From the NCBI RefSeq assembly GCF_003014755.1, contig NZ_PYAW01000002.1, forward strand, positions 310,001 through 374,000: a DNA stretch of 64,000 bases. The letters are read 5' to 3'. Source of the stretch: Chitinophaga niastensis (GTDB lineage: Bacteria > Bacteroidota > Bacteroidia > Chitinophagales > Chitinophagaceae). Position 1 is the first letter of the stretch. The number at the start of each line of letters is the position of its first letter. Both the position numbers and the translations under genes were made by a program. Below, in pieces: positions 9,557 to 18,197 of this stretch. The notes under the pieces were generated by a model. The model worked only from the letters and a program-made list of their open reading frames with translations, made no database searches and had not been told where the DNA came from.

Positions 9557-10849
9557 ATGAAGAAATCATCGAATCTGCTCACATTATACATTTTCATTGC
9601 CATGATAGTGGGAATCGGCACAGGTTACGCCGTATTCACCATCTATGGTAATGCAGGCACACCTCCACCACTTCCTGGTGCGCCTGTTACGCAGGATACC
9701 CCGCAGATTTTCGCTGATAACATCTCTATTCTTACAGATATCTTCCTGCGCCTTGTTAAGATGATCATTGCCCCCCTGGTGTTTTCCACCCTGGTGGTTG
9801 GTGTGGCCAAACTGGGCGATATCAAAGCCGTAGGCCGCATTGGAGGGAAAACGATGCTGTGGTTTATCAGTGCAACTTTTGTATCATTGTTTCTCGGTTT
9901 AATATTGGTGAACCTGATGAAGCCAGGTTTGTCGTTGCAACTGCCTTTGCCAAGTGAACATGCGGCTACCGGTATTGAAAAAGCCAATATGACCCTGAAA
10001 GGATTCTTTCAGCATTTGGTACCTGATAGTGTGGTCAATGCAATGGCACATAATGAAATATTACAGATCGTAATATTTGCTATCTTCTTTGGGGTGGCCG
10101 CTGCGGCCATCGGAGAAAAAGCGATGCCGGTAGTAAAGCTGCTCGACAGCGTAGCATACATCATGCTGAAAGTTACCGGCTTTGTAATGAACTTTGCTCC
10201 CTTTGCAGTATTTGGCGCTATGGCAGGTATTGTCGCATTAAAAGGCCCCATCGTTTTAGTCACTTACGGGAAGTTCATTCTGCAGTTTTATCTCGGATTA
10301 TTCAGTTTATGGATAGTAATAGCATTAGTAGGATGGCTGATATTGGGTAAATCTGTATTCAGGCTCCTCGGACATATTAAAGATCCCCTGTTACTGGCTT
10401 TTGGTACTGCCAGCAGTGAAGCTGCTTACCCACGTACCATGGAAGAACTGGAGAAGTTTGGCTGCGATAATCGTATTGTAAGTTTTGTATTACCGCTGGG
10501 CTACTCCTTTAACCTGGATGGCTCTATGATGTATATGACCTTTGCCAGTTTATTTATTGCACAGGCCTATGGTATGCACCTGAGCATTGATCAGCAGATC
10601 ACGATGTTATTGGTATTGATGATCACCAGTAAAGGTATTGCAGGTGTACCACGCGCTTCGCTGGTGGTAATTGCCGGTACGCTGTCTATGTTCCATATTC
10701 CGGAAGCAGGCTTAATACTGCTGCTGGGTGTAGATCATCTCCTGGATATGGGCCGTTCTGCTACCAATGTAATCGGTAATGCAATGGCTACCGCAGTTGT
10801 TTCCAAATGGGAAAACAAACTGGGGCCCGGAGAAGCTACTAATGCCTAA
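9557..10849 (+). CDS. Dicarboxylate/amino acid:cation symporter (DAACS/SLC1 family)
   Basis: A 430-residue inner-membrane symporter of the glutamate/aspartate/C4-dicarboxylate family. Landmarks are the helix MIIAPLVFSTLVVGVAKLGD, the serine-rich re-entrant loop FGTASSEAAYPRTME, the helix-7 motif YSFNLDGSMMYM (family NMDGT region, here NLDGS) and the second re-entrant loop SKGIAGVPRASLVV, followed by the substrate-binding LLGVDHLLDMGRSATNVIGN. It uses a Na+ or H+ gradient to import acidic amino acids or dicarboxylates. The conserved Arg/Asp in the last helix (DMGRSATN) is consistent with an acidic substrate. Confidence 0.92.
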   Translation: MKKSSNLLTLYIFIAMIVGIGTGYAVFTIYGNAGTPPPLPGAPVTQDTPQIFADNISILTDIFLRLVKMIIAPLVFSTLVVGVAKLGDIKAVGRIGGKTMLWFISATFVSLFLGLILVNLMKPGLSLQLPLPSEHAATGIEKANMTLKGFFQHLVPDSVVNAMAHNEILQIVIFAIFFGVAAAAIGEKAMPVVKLLDSVAYIMLKVTGFVMNFAPFAVFGAMAGIVALKGPIVLVTYGKFILQFYLGLFSLWIVIALVGWLILGKSVFRLLGHIKDPLLLAFGTASSEAAYPRTMEELEKFGCDNRIVSFVLPLGYSFNLDGSMMYMTFASLFIAQAYGMHLSIDQQITMLLVLMITSKGIAGVPRASLVVIAGTLSMFHIPEAGLILLLGVDHLLDMGRSATNVIGNAMATAVVSKWENKLGPGEATNA

Positions 10850-10909
10850 CTTAACATATGCGTAACAGATTAATTCTTATTTTACCGATTCTGAAATAGA
10901 GTATTTAGC

Positions 10910-11602
10910 ATGGACCAGATTATTGAGTTATTTAAACACCTCATTAATCCCTTGTGGATTATTGAACATGGTGGCCTATACCTGTTGCTGGCGATTATTT
11001 TCGCAGAGACAGGCCTTTTTATTGGCTTCTTCCTACCTGGAGATTCCCTGCTCTTTGTAGCAGGTATTTACAGCGCAGCCCTTTGCCATAGCTTCTTTGG
11101 TTTGCCTTTTGTTGCTATCATCGTACTCATTGCTATTGCAGGGGTGCTGGGAAATATGGTAGGATTCTGGTTTGGCAAAAAATCAGGTCCGATTATGTTT
11201 AAAAAGAAAGATACTTTCTTCTTCAAGCAAAAACATCTGCACCAGGCACACGAATTTTTTGTGAAGTATGGTGGCGGTGCTATTTTCTTTGCCCGTTTCC
11301 TTCCTATCGTCCGCACTTTTGCACCTATTGTGGCAGGGATCGTGCAAATGGAAACCAGGAAATTCATGATGTACAATATCATTGGTTCCTTTGCATGGGT
11401 ATTTTCTATGATGCTGGCAGGTCATTACCTGGATAAGTTTTTTCCTAATCTGAAAAACCACCTGGAGCTGATCATCCTGGTGTTGGTATTGGTAACCACT
11501 TTACCGGTAATACTTAAACTGGTATTTGGAAAAGTGAAACACCACCATGATCACGATCACGGACATCCGGAAGTGAAAGAAAAATCTGATTCTACTTTAT
11601 AA
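10910..11602 (+). CDS. DedA family membrane protein with His-rich tail
   Basis: A 230-residue inner-membrane protein of the DedA/VTT family, members of which act as lipid scramblases or flippases (undecaprenyl-phosphate recycling, phosphatidylethanolamine). Typical motifs are ETGLFIGFFLPGDSLLF near residue 35, the re-entrant GNMVGFWFGKKSG, and FFARFLPIVRTFAPIVAG with the two functionally important arginines. The last ~25 residues are unusually rich in His and Asp (HHHDHDHGH), a likely cytoplasmic metal-binding tail; I cannot say whether it is functional. It follows the symporter gene by 60 bp and may be cotranscribed. A hairpin terminator follows directly. Confidence 0.9.
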   Translation: MDQIIELFKHLINPLWIIEHGGLYLLLAIIFAETGLFIGFFLPGDSLLFVAGIYSAALCHSFFGLPFVAIIVLIAIAGVLGNMVGFWFGKKSGPIMFKKKDTFFFKQKHLHQAHEFFVKYGGGAIFFARFLPIVRTFAPIVAGIVQMETRKFMMYNIIGSFAWVFSMMLAGHYLDKFFPNLKNHLELIILVLVLVTTLPVILKLVFGKVKHHHDHDHGHPEVKEKSDSTL

Positions 11603-11613
11603 ATTTTGTGTAT

Positions 11614-11638
11614 AAAAAGGGCCGCTATGGCCCTTTTT
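11614..11638 (+). terminator. Rho-independent terminator after the DedA gene
   Basis: AAAAAGGGCC / GGCCCTTTTT with a 5-nt loop, 11 bp after the DedA stop codon. It lies inside an upstream in-frame extension of the MFS gene and is an argument for the later MFS start at 11678. Confidence 0.85.
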
Positions 11639-11677
11639 ATCTTTATCCCCGTTATTATCTATATCAACCAAACCAAC

Positions 11678-12913
11678 ATGAAAACCGACAATCGTTCCGT
11701 TTCTATTTTCAATATAGCGGTGATAGTAGCATCGCTGGGCTATTTCGTAGATATTTATGATCTCTTGCTGTTTACCATTGTAAGGGTCCCCAGCTTAAAA
11801 TCACTCGGGTTGCCGCAAAGTGAAATCGATGCCGGCGCCGGTATGTTGCTCATCAACATACAAATGGTGGGACTACTGATTGGTGGTATCTTCTGGGGTA
11901 TTATAGGAGATAAAAAAGGACGCTTAAGTGTATTGTTTGGTTCCATCCTCATTTATTCTATCGCTAATATCGCCAATGGTTTTGTGCATAGTGTAAATGG
12001 ATACGCGTTATGGCGGTTTATTGCCGGATTTGGTCTGGCAGGGGAACTGGGAGCAGGTATTACACTTGTATCTGAAATATTACCGAAAGAAAAACGGGGA
12101 TATGGTACCATGATAGTTGCTACTGTAGGCGTTTCCGGCGCAATAGCTGCTAACCTGATTGCAAAAACAGTGGGAGACTGGCGCGTTTGTTATTTTATAG
12201 GAGGTGGATTGGGACTGGCTTTGCTGATACTGCGTGTAAGCGTTATGGAGTCGCATTTATTTAATGCGGTAAGAGCTTCATCGGCTTCCCGGGGTAGTTT
12301 CATGGCGCTGTTTACCAATAAACAACGGTTTCTTAAATACCTGAAATGTATGTTATTGGGCACGCCCACCTGGTTTGTAGTGGGTATTCTCATTGCCTTT
12401 TCAAATAAATTCGCAGTAGTCATGAATGTGAAGGGCACCATTAGTCCGGGAGATGCAGTGGCTTTTTGTTACGCTGGCCTGGTGTTGGGAGATTTCTCAA
12501 CCGGTTTAATCAGTCAGTTATGGAAAAGCCGCAGAAAGGTGATGTTGGTATTCCTGGTGTTAACGGGCATTATGGTAACAGTGTATCTAAATCTGCATGG
12601 TGCTGAAACGTGGGTGTTTTATACCGTATGTTTTGTGTTGGGCTTCAGTGTTGGGTTCTGGGCAATTTTTGTAACCATTGCAGCTGAAAGCTTTGGCACA
12701 AATCTTCGTGCTACGGTGGCTACCACGGTACCCAATTTTGCGAGAGGCATGCTGCCATTGATATCCATCTTGTTTATCAAGGTACAGCAATACTTTAGCT
12801 TCTTACAAAGCGGGGCTATTGTTGCAGTGATCTGTATTGGTATTGCACTCGTCACTGCCTGGAAAATAGAAGAAACATTTGGTAAAGATCTGAATTACCT
12901 GGAAGAGATATAA
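11678..12913 (+). CDS. MFS transporter
   Basis: A 411-residue inner-membrane carrier with 12 predicted helices. ATG 11678 starts MKTDNRSVSIFNIAVIVAS; the frame is open upstream but only across the DedA terminator. The MFS loop 2-3 motif appears as GIIGDKKGRLSVLFGS, and the helix 4-5 region as RFIAGFGLAGELGAGITLVSE, similar to the metabolite:H+ symporter and sugar-phosphate branches. The substrate is unknown. Its stop codon directly abuts the stop of the convergent MarR gene (TAATTA at 12911-12916). Proximity to MarR suggests, but does not prove, that MarR controls it. Confidence 0.88.
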   Translation: MKTDNRSVSIFNIAVIVASLGYFVDIYDLLLFTIVRVPSLKSLGLPQSEIDAGAGMLLINIQMVGLLIGGIFWGIIGDKKGRLSVLFGSILIYSIANIANGFVHSVNGYALWRFIAGFGLAGELGAGITLVSEILPKEKRGYGTMIVATVGVSGAIAANLIAKTVGDWRVCYFIGGGLGLALLILRVSVMESHLFNAVRASSASRGSFMALFTNKQRFLKYLKCMLLGTPTWFVVGILIAFSNKFAVVMNVKGTISPGDAVAFCYAGLVLGDFSTGLISQLWKSRRKVMLVFLVLTGIMVTVYLNLHGAETWVFYTVCFVLGFSVGFWAIFVTIAAESFGTNLRATVATTVPNFARGMLPLISILFIKVQQYFSFLQSGAIVAVICIGIALVTAWKIEETFGKDLNYLEEI

Positions 12914-13375
12914 TTAATGATAGTTTTCCAGCATTTTGTCCAGCAGCTTATTCAGCTGTGAGATTTCTTTTTCGTTTAATGATTTGAAGGTATCGTCCAG
13001 GCGATTGATTTCTCCATCAATCACTTTCAGGAGGTCGAGCCCTTTGGCCGTAATGCGTACATCTACTGCACGTCTGTCCATTTCGCAGCTTTTGCGTTCT
13101 ACCAGGTCTGCTTTACGGAGTCGTTCTACCAGGCGGGATACATCACTCATTTTGTCCAGCATTCTTTCTTTCAGCACATTAATACTGGCTGCTTTGGGGT
13201 GTTGTCCACGCAGGATACGCAGAATATTGTACTGCTGCATGGTGATGTCATACTGTTTAAAAAATTGCTGGTGGCGCGAGGTGATCCAGTTTCCTACAAA
13301 AATCAGACTCACTAATCCGCGCTGATTGTCATTTTCAAACGCTTTCTGTGTAATTAGTTTTTCCAGGTTAGACAT
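12914..13375 (-). CDS. MarR family transcriptional regulator
   Basis: A 153-residue winged-helix regulator. The central part ILRGQHPKAASINVLKERMLDKMSDVSRLVERL is the MarR helix-turn-helix, followed by the wing (LVERKSCEMDRRAVDVRITAKG) with the conserved DRR motif. The C-terminal helices for dimerisation follow. MarR proteins respond to small phenolic or oxidative ligands and usually repress a neighbouring transporter or enzyme. Here the neighbour is the convergent MFS gene, with no intergenic space. The 305-bp gap upstream holds its promoter region and a long palindrome that ends at mdh. Confidence 0.93.
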   Translation of the reverse strand: MSNLEKLITQKAFENDNQRGLVSLIFVGNWITSRHQQFFKQYDITMQQYNILRILRGQHPKAASINVLKERMLDKMSDVSRLVERLRKADLVERKSCEMDRRAVDVRITAKGLDLLKVIDGEINRLDDTFKSLNEKEISQLNKLLDKMLENYH

Positions 13376-13499
13376 GTGTTCAGAGTTAAACTAAATTTTC
13401 TCAAACGGTTTGGAAGTCTTTCATTTATACCGTTTTAGCATATACGATATGCAGCAGCAAAATTACTAATCTTTTTCAACACTAATTAACATCGGGAAA

Positions 13500-13680
13500 A
13501 TTGTCTTGCTCAGGATTCGCCTGATTATGATGATTACCCCGATTATTTTTATAATTAAAAAAGATTAGCGAAGATATAAGCGAGCATTTTAGTCACTTTT
13601 ATCTTCGCTAATCTATTCATCTTCCATTGAAAAGAAAATCGGGTAATCATCATAATCAGGCGAATCCTGAATAAGACAAT
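13500..13680. repeat. Palindromic element, 9-bp-period GATT family, flush with the mdh stop
   Basis: Outer arms ~13500-13545 and ~13636-13680 match with few mismatches. Each begins (read inward) with TTGTCTT, then CAGGATT, then GATT units spaced by nine. Inner arms carry AGATTAGCGAAGAT and its complement. The right end is immediately next to the mdh stop codon (13681-13683). It fills most of the gap upstream of the MarR gene; no ORF lies inside. Confidence 0.85.
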
Positions 13681-14622
13681 TTATGCTGTAGCAGACTGCA
13701 TTTTGTCCAGTACATCCATTACTTCCTTTACATGTTTGGCAGAAGTATCCAGCAGTTCTTTTTCGGCTGCGTTCAATTTCAGTTCAATGATTTTTTCGAT
13801 ACCTTTTTTGCCCAGTACTACCGGAACGCCGAGGTAAATATCTTTCAAACCATATTCGCCGGTGAGCCAGGCGCATACAGGGAAAATACGTTTTTCATCT
13901 TTTACGATGGCTTCCACCATTTGAGCGGCTGCTGCACCGGGAGCGTACCAGGCAGAAGTGCCCAGCAGGTTCACGATTTCACCACCACCTACTTTGGTGC
14001 GTTGGATAATAGCTTCGAGTTTATCAGCAGCTACCAGTTCTGTTACCGGAATACCACCTACAGTAGTGTAACGTGGCAGTGGTACCATCGTATCACCGTG
14101 GCCGCCCATGAGGATGGCCTGAATATCTTTGGGAGAGCAACCTATTTCATCTGCCAGGAAAGCGCGGTAGCGGGCAGTATCCAGGATACCGGCCATACCA
14201 AATACTTTGCTGCTGTCTTTTTTAGCGGTCAGATAACTGCAATATGTCATTACATCCAGCGGATTGCTTACAATGATAATGATTGCATCCGGCGAGTGTT
14301 TCGTAATATTTTCAGTAACAGATTTAACGATGTTGGCATTCGTTGAAATCAGGTCATCACGGCTCATGCCCGGTTTGCGCGGAAGGCCGGATGTGATTAC
14401 CACTACATCGCTGTTAGCGGTTTTGGTGTAATCGTTGGTAACTCCCGTCACTTTAGTACTGTAATAATCAATGGGAGCCTGTTGCCAGGTGTCCAGCGCC
14501 TTTCCTTCAGCTGTTCCTTCTTTAATATCCAATAAAACCACCTCCTGCAGAAAATCTCTATGGGCCAGTACGTTGGCACATGTTGCGCCCACATTTCCGG
14601 CACCTACTACTGTAACTTTCAT
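13681..14622 (-). CDS. mdh: Malate dehydrogenase
   Basis: A 313-residue NAD-dependent malate dehydrogenase of the LDH-like type found in Bacteroidota; it interconverts malate and oxaloacetate in the TCA cycle. The nucleotide-binding motif VVGAGNVGATCAN is at the N terminus. Substrate-binding arginines lie in GLPRKPGMSRDDL, and the catalytic His is in MGGHGDTMVPLPRYTTVGG. SNPLDVMTY and IVNLLGTSAWYAPGAAAAQM are further family landmarks. A -7 promoter box is upstream, and a long palindrome abuts the stop codon, probably acting at the 3' end of the mRNA. Confidence 0.95.
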   Translation of the reverse strand: MKVTVVGAGNVGATCANVLAHRDFLQEVVLLDIKEGTAEGKALDTWQQAPIDYYSTKVTGVTNDYTKTANSDVVVITSGLPRKPGMSRDDLISTNANIVKSVTENITKHSPDAIIIIVSNPLDVMTYCSYLTAKKDSSKVFGMAGILDTARYRAFLADEIGCSPKDIQAILMGGHGDTMVPLPRYTTVGGIPVTELVAADKLEAIIQRTKVGGGEIVNLLGTSAWYAPGAAAAQMVEAIVKDEKRIFPVCAWLTGEYGLKDIYLGVPVVLGKKGIEKIIELKLNAAEKELLDTSAKHVKEVMDVLDKMQSATA

Positions 14623-14663
14623 TTTGTCTATAGCTTTAAAAGTGAAGAATGATTGTGATTAAA

Positions 14664-14671
14664 CAAATGTA
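14664..14671 (-). promoter_or_regulatory. -7 promoter element of mdh
   Basis: TACATTTG on the minus strand, 41 bp before the mdh ATG. No clear -33 box. Confidence 0.4.
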
Positions 14672-14721
14672 ATGATTCGGCATTACATTCATCCGTCGCA
14701 CAGACACTTTTTAACAAGGCA

Positions 14722-15225
14722 TTATTTATTCAGATAAAACAGCAAAGAATCCAGCTTGGCTGCTCCTTCAAAACCTTTTACAAACTGTTGTTTCTTATCA
14801 TATATATATAAACCAGGGAAGAAATGCAGGTCATAAAAGTACATGATCTGCCGGGTAGGTTCGCTGGCCATAATCACGTTTGGATAGTTCTGGATCTTAT
14901 ATTGATCATAATATTCCTTCATTTGTTCTACTTTGAAGGGGGTGATCATCAGGATCTGTGTTTTTTTAAATTTGTCAATATTTTTTAAGACCTCTTCCGT
15001 CAGGTGTTTACAATGGTCGCAATCCACACTGAATACAAACACCATTGTTTTCTCGTTTCTTTTAAGATCATTTTTGGTAATACCGTGTCCATCCACCAGT
15101 ACCAGCGGGAAAGCGGGAATAATCGGGTATTGCAAATAGGGGGCTTTAGCATTCGAATTTGCAGACGTTTGGGCCATCAATAATGTGGGCAGCCAGCTTA
15201 AAATAACGAAAAACACGTAGCGCAT
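14722..15225 (-). CDS. Secreted thioredoxin-fold protein
   Basis: A 167-residue protein with a signal peptide (MRYVFFVILSWLPTLLMAQ), so periplasmic or otherwise exported. The thioredoxin-like core shows VFVFSVDCDHCKHLTEEV with a CxxC active site (CDHC), followed by PNVIMASEPTR and the cis-proline-like segment FFPGLYIYDKK. It resembles TlpA/redoxin-like oxidoreductases of Bacteroidota that handle disulfides in the periplasm. Its partner is unknown; it is 99 bp upstream of mdh on the same strand. Confidence 0.8.
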   Translation of the reverse strand: MRYVFFVILSWLPTLLMAQTSANSNAKAPYLQYPIIPAFPLVLVDGHGITKNDLKRNEKTMVFVFSVDCDHCKHLTEEVLKNIDKFKKTQILMITPFKVEQMKEYYDQYKIQNYPNVIMASEPTRQIMYFYDLHFFPGLYIYDKKQQFVKGFEGAAKLDSLLFYLNK

Positions 15226-15340
15226 ACTTGTAAAAGTTTCTTGATTTGAGGTTAAATTTACCCCATAAATGTCATTTATTGAATAAAAAAGACGAAAATT
15301 GGGCCGAAAAGGGACTAATCTATCTAATTTTGAGAATTAG

Positions 15341-15373
15341 TTGCTTGTTCATATGCGAAAATTTTTACTTTTG
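15341..15373 (+). promoter_or_regulatory. Promoter of efp
   Basis: TTGC at 15341, 21-bp spacer, then TACTTTTG at 15366-15373. This fits the Bacteroidota TTTG-N19-21-TAnnTTTG pattern with one mismatch in the -33 box; 41 bp before the efp ATG. Confidence 0.5.
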
Positions 15374-15414
15374 CAATCCGTATAATTTTTAACTTAAAAA
15401 ATAGTAACCTATTT

Positions 15415-15978
15415 ATGGCTACCACCGCAGATATCAGAACAGGATTAATAATCAAGCTGGATAACAGCTTGTATTCTGTTGTAGAGTTTGGTCAGAACAA
15501 AACCGCCCGTGCAGCCGCAAAGGTTTGGGCGAAGTTGAAGGGCGTTGACAATAGCCGTTCTATAGAGCATACCTGGAACTCAGGAGATAATATCTTCCCG
15601 ATTCGTATTGAAAAGAAGGCATTTCAGTTCTTATACAAAGATGACACCGGCTATAACTTCATGGACAATGAAACGTTTGAGCAGATAGCGATGGCGGAAA
15701 ACACCATCGATGCGCCGCAATTTCTGAAAGAAGGCCAGGAAGTGAGTGTTCAGATCAACACTGAATCTGACCAGTACATGGCAGTAGAATTACCGGACAA
15801 AATTGTTATGCTCGTTACTTACTCCGAGCCAGGCGTAAAAGGGGATACTGCTACCCGCACCCTGAAACCTGCTACCGTTGAAACAGGAGCTACTGTAATG
15901 GTACCTTTGTTTGTGGAAGAAGGGGAGAAGATCAGAGTAAACACCAAGAGCGGCGAATACATTGAAAGAGTAAAATAA
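15415..15978 (+). CDS. efp: Elongation factor P with a non-canonical domain I loop
   Basis: A 187-residue three-domain EF-P, which helps the ribosome form bonds at consecutive prolines. Domains II/III are ordinary (YNFMDNETFEQIAM, VTYSEPGVKGDTA, LKPATVETGATVMVPLFVEEGEKIRVNTKSGEYIERVK). The domain I loop that normally reads PGKG or PGRG, and carries the modified Lys/Arg, is replaced: after EF (24-25) comes GQNKTARAAAKVWAKLKG, two residues longer than in E. coli and with no Pro-Gly-Lys-Gly. Lys29 or Arg32 could be the tip residue. I believe close relatives share this form, so it is probably lineage-specific and not decayed. accB follows at 138 bp. Confidence 0.92.
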   Translation: MATTADIRTGLIIKLDNSLYSVVEFGQNKTARAAAKVWAKLKGVDNSRSIEHTWNSGDNIFPIRIEKKAFQFLYKDDTGYNFMDNETFEQIAMAENTIDAPQFLKEGQEVSVQINTESDQYMAVELPDKIVMLVTYSEPGVKGDTATRTLKPATVETGATVMVPLFVEEGEKIRVNTKSGEYIERVK

Positions 15979-16116
15979 TTTCATTTAGGGATTTTTTGAT
16001 TTTTGATGCAGAGATTTTGTCTCCGAAATGTTTTTACACGGACAACAAAATATCAGCACCGGAAGATCATTAAATCCCTAAATTTTCATCAAATTTCTAA
16101 ACCAAAAACTGTCTAC

Positions 16117-16593
16117 ATGGACTTTAAACAGATTCAGGAACTGGTAAAAATGATCAACAAGTCAAATATCAGTGAACTGAGCATTGAACAGGACAAGTTT
16201 AAGATTACAATAAAGCAGAAAGACAACGAAGTACAACAAGTAATCACTGTTCCTGCAACCATGGCACCCGTACAGGCAGTAGCCGCTGTAGCTCCTGCAG
16301 CAGCTCCGGCCACCGCAGCAACAGCCGCTGCTCCAGCTGCTTCTAAAGCAGATAACCTGGTAACAATCAAGTCTCCAATGATTGGTACTTTTTACCGCAG
16401 CGCTGGTCCGGATAAAGCCGCCTTCGTAAACGTAGGCGATGAAGTTACTTCCGGTAAGGTAGTATGCATTATTGAAGCAATGAAGTTATTCAACGAAATA
16501 GAAAGTGAAGTAAGCGGAAAGATCGTGAAAGTGCTTGTAGATGATGCATCTCCAGTAGAGTATGATCAACCTTTATTTTTAGTTGAACCGTAA
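16117..16593 (+). CDS. accB: Acetyl-CoA carboxylase biotin carboxyl carrier protein
   Basis: A 158-residue biotin carrier of the acetyl-CoA carboxylase complex, the first committed step of fatty acid synthesis. ATG 16117 ([16 protein letters not shown]) matches family N termini; upstream in-frame sequence does not. The N-terminal domain is followed by an Ala/Pro-rich flexible linker (~residues 50-85) and the biotinyl domain with [16 protein letters not shown] and [10 protein letters not shown], where Lys123 is the biotinylation site. It lies directly before accC; the gap holds a palindromic repeat. Confidence 0.95.
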   Translation: MDFKQIQELVKMINKSNISELSIEQDKFKITIKQKDNEVQQVITVPATMAPVQAVAAVAPAAAPATAATAAAPAASKADNLVTIKSPMIGTFYRSAGPDKAAFVNVGDEVTSGKVVCIIEAMKLFNEIESEVSGKIVKVLVDDASPVEYDQPLFLVEP

Positions 16594-16595
16594 TA

Positions 16596-16695
16596 AATAG
16601 CTGTTAGCATTTAGCTGTTAGCCTTTAGCTTTTTCCTGAATGGGTAGGCTGAAGGCTATCTGCTAAAAGCTAACTGCTTAAAGCTAATGGCTATT
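16596..16695. repeat. Palindromic element, 7-bp-period AGCNNTT family, between accB and accC
   Basis: The left arm is a tandem of AGCNNTT heptamers from 16596; the right arm (to 16695) is its imperfect reverse complement, with the outermost AATAGC at both ends. The two arms differ at several positions. It lies within the likely accB-accC transcript, starting 2 bp after the accB stop and ending 20 bp before the accC ATG. Confidence 0.8.
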
Positions 16696-16715
16696 ATTAA
16701 CTTATAAGGAAAACA

Positions 16716-18053
<1,338 letters not shown>

Positions 18054-18075
18054 CGGTAACGGATATATTATATTG

Positions 18076-18110
18076 AAAAGTCCTCCTGATATTATCAGGA
18101 GGACTTTTTT
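18076..18110 (+). terminator. Rho-independent terminator after accC
   Basis: Near-perfect stem AAAGTCCTCCTGATA / TATCAGGAGGACTTT followed by a T-run. Confidence 0.9.
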
Positions 18111-18145
18111 ATGCGTATTTGCAGGGAATATTTTTTAAAAAATAA

Positions 18146-18169
18146 AGCCCCGGATGAAAATCCGGGGCT
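18146..18169 (-). terminator. Terminator of the type III glutamine synthetase gene
   Basis: Ten-base stem AGCCCCGGAT / ATCCGGGGCT with a GAAA loop, 29 bp beyond the stop of the leftward gene; T-rich on the minus strand after the stem. Confidence 0.85.
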
Positions 18170-18197
18170 AATCATACACCAAAACAATCTTACGGTT

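Noticed and set aside
11606..11677. In-frame N-terminal extension of the MFS transporter.
   Set aside because: It runs through the DedA terminator hairpin and adds residues unlike MFS proteins; ATG 11678 gives a normal N terminus.
13500..13680. CRISPR-like array because of regularly spaced GATT units.
   Set aside because: Units are 9 bp, without spacers of constant length, and are arranged as a palindrome; no cas gene is near.
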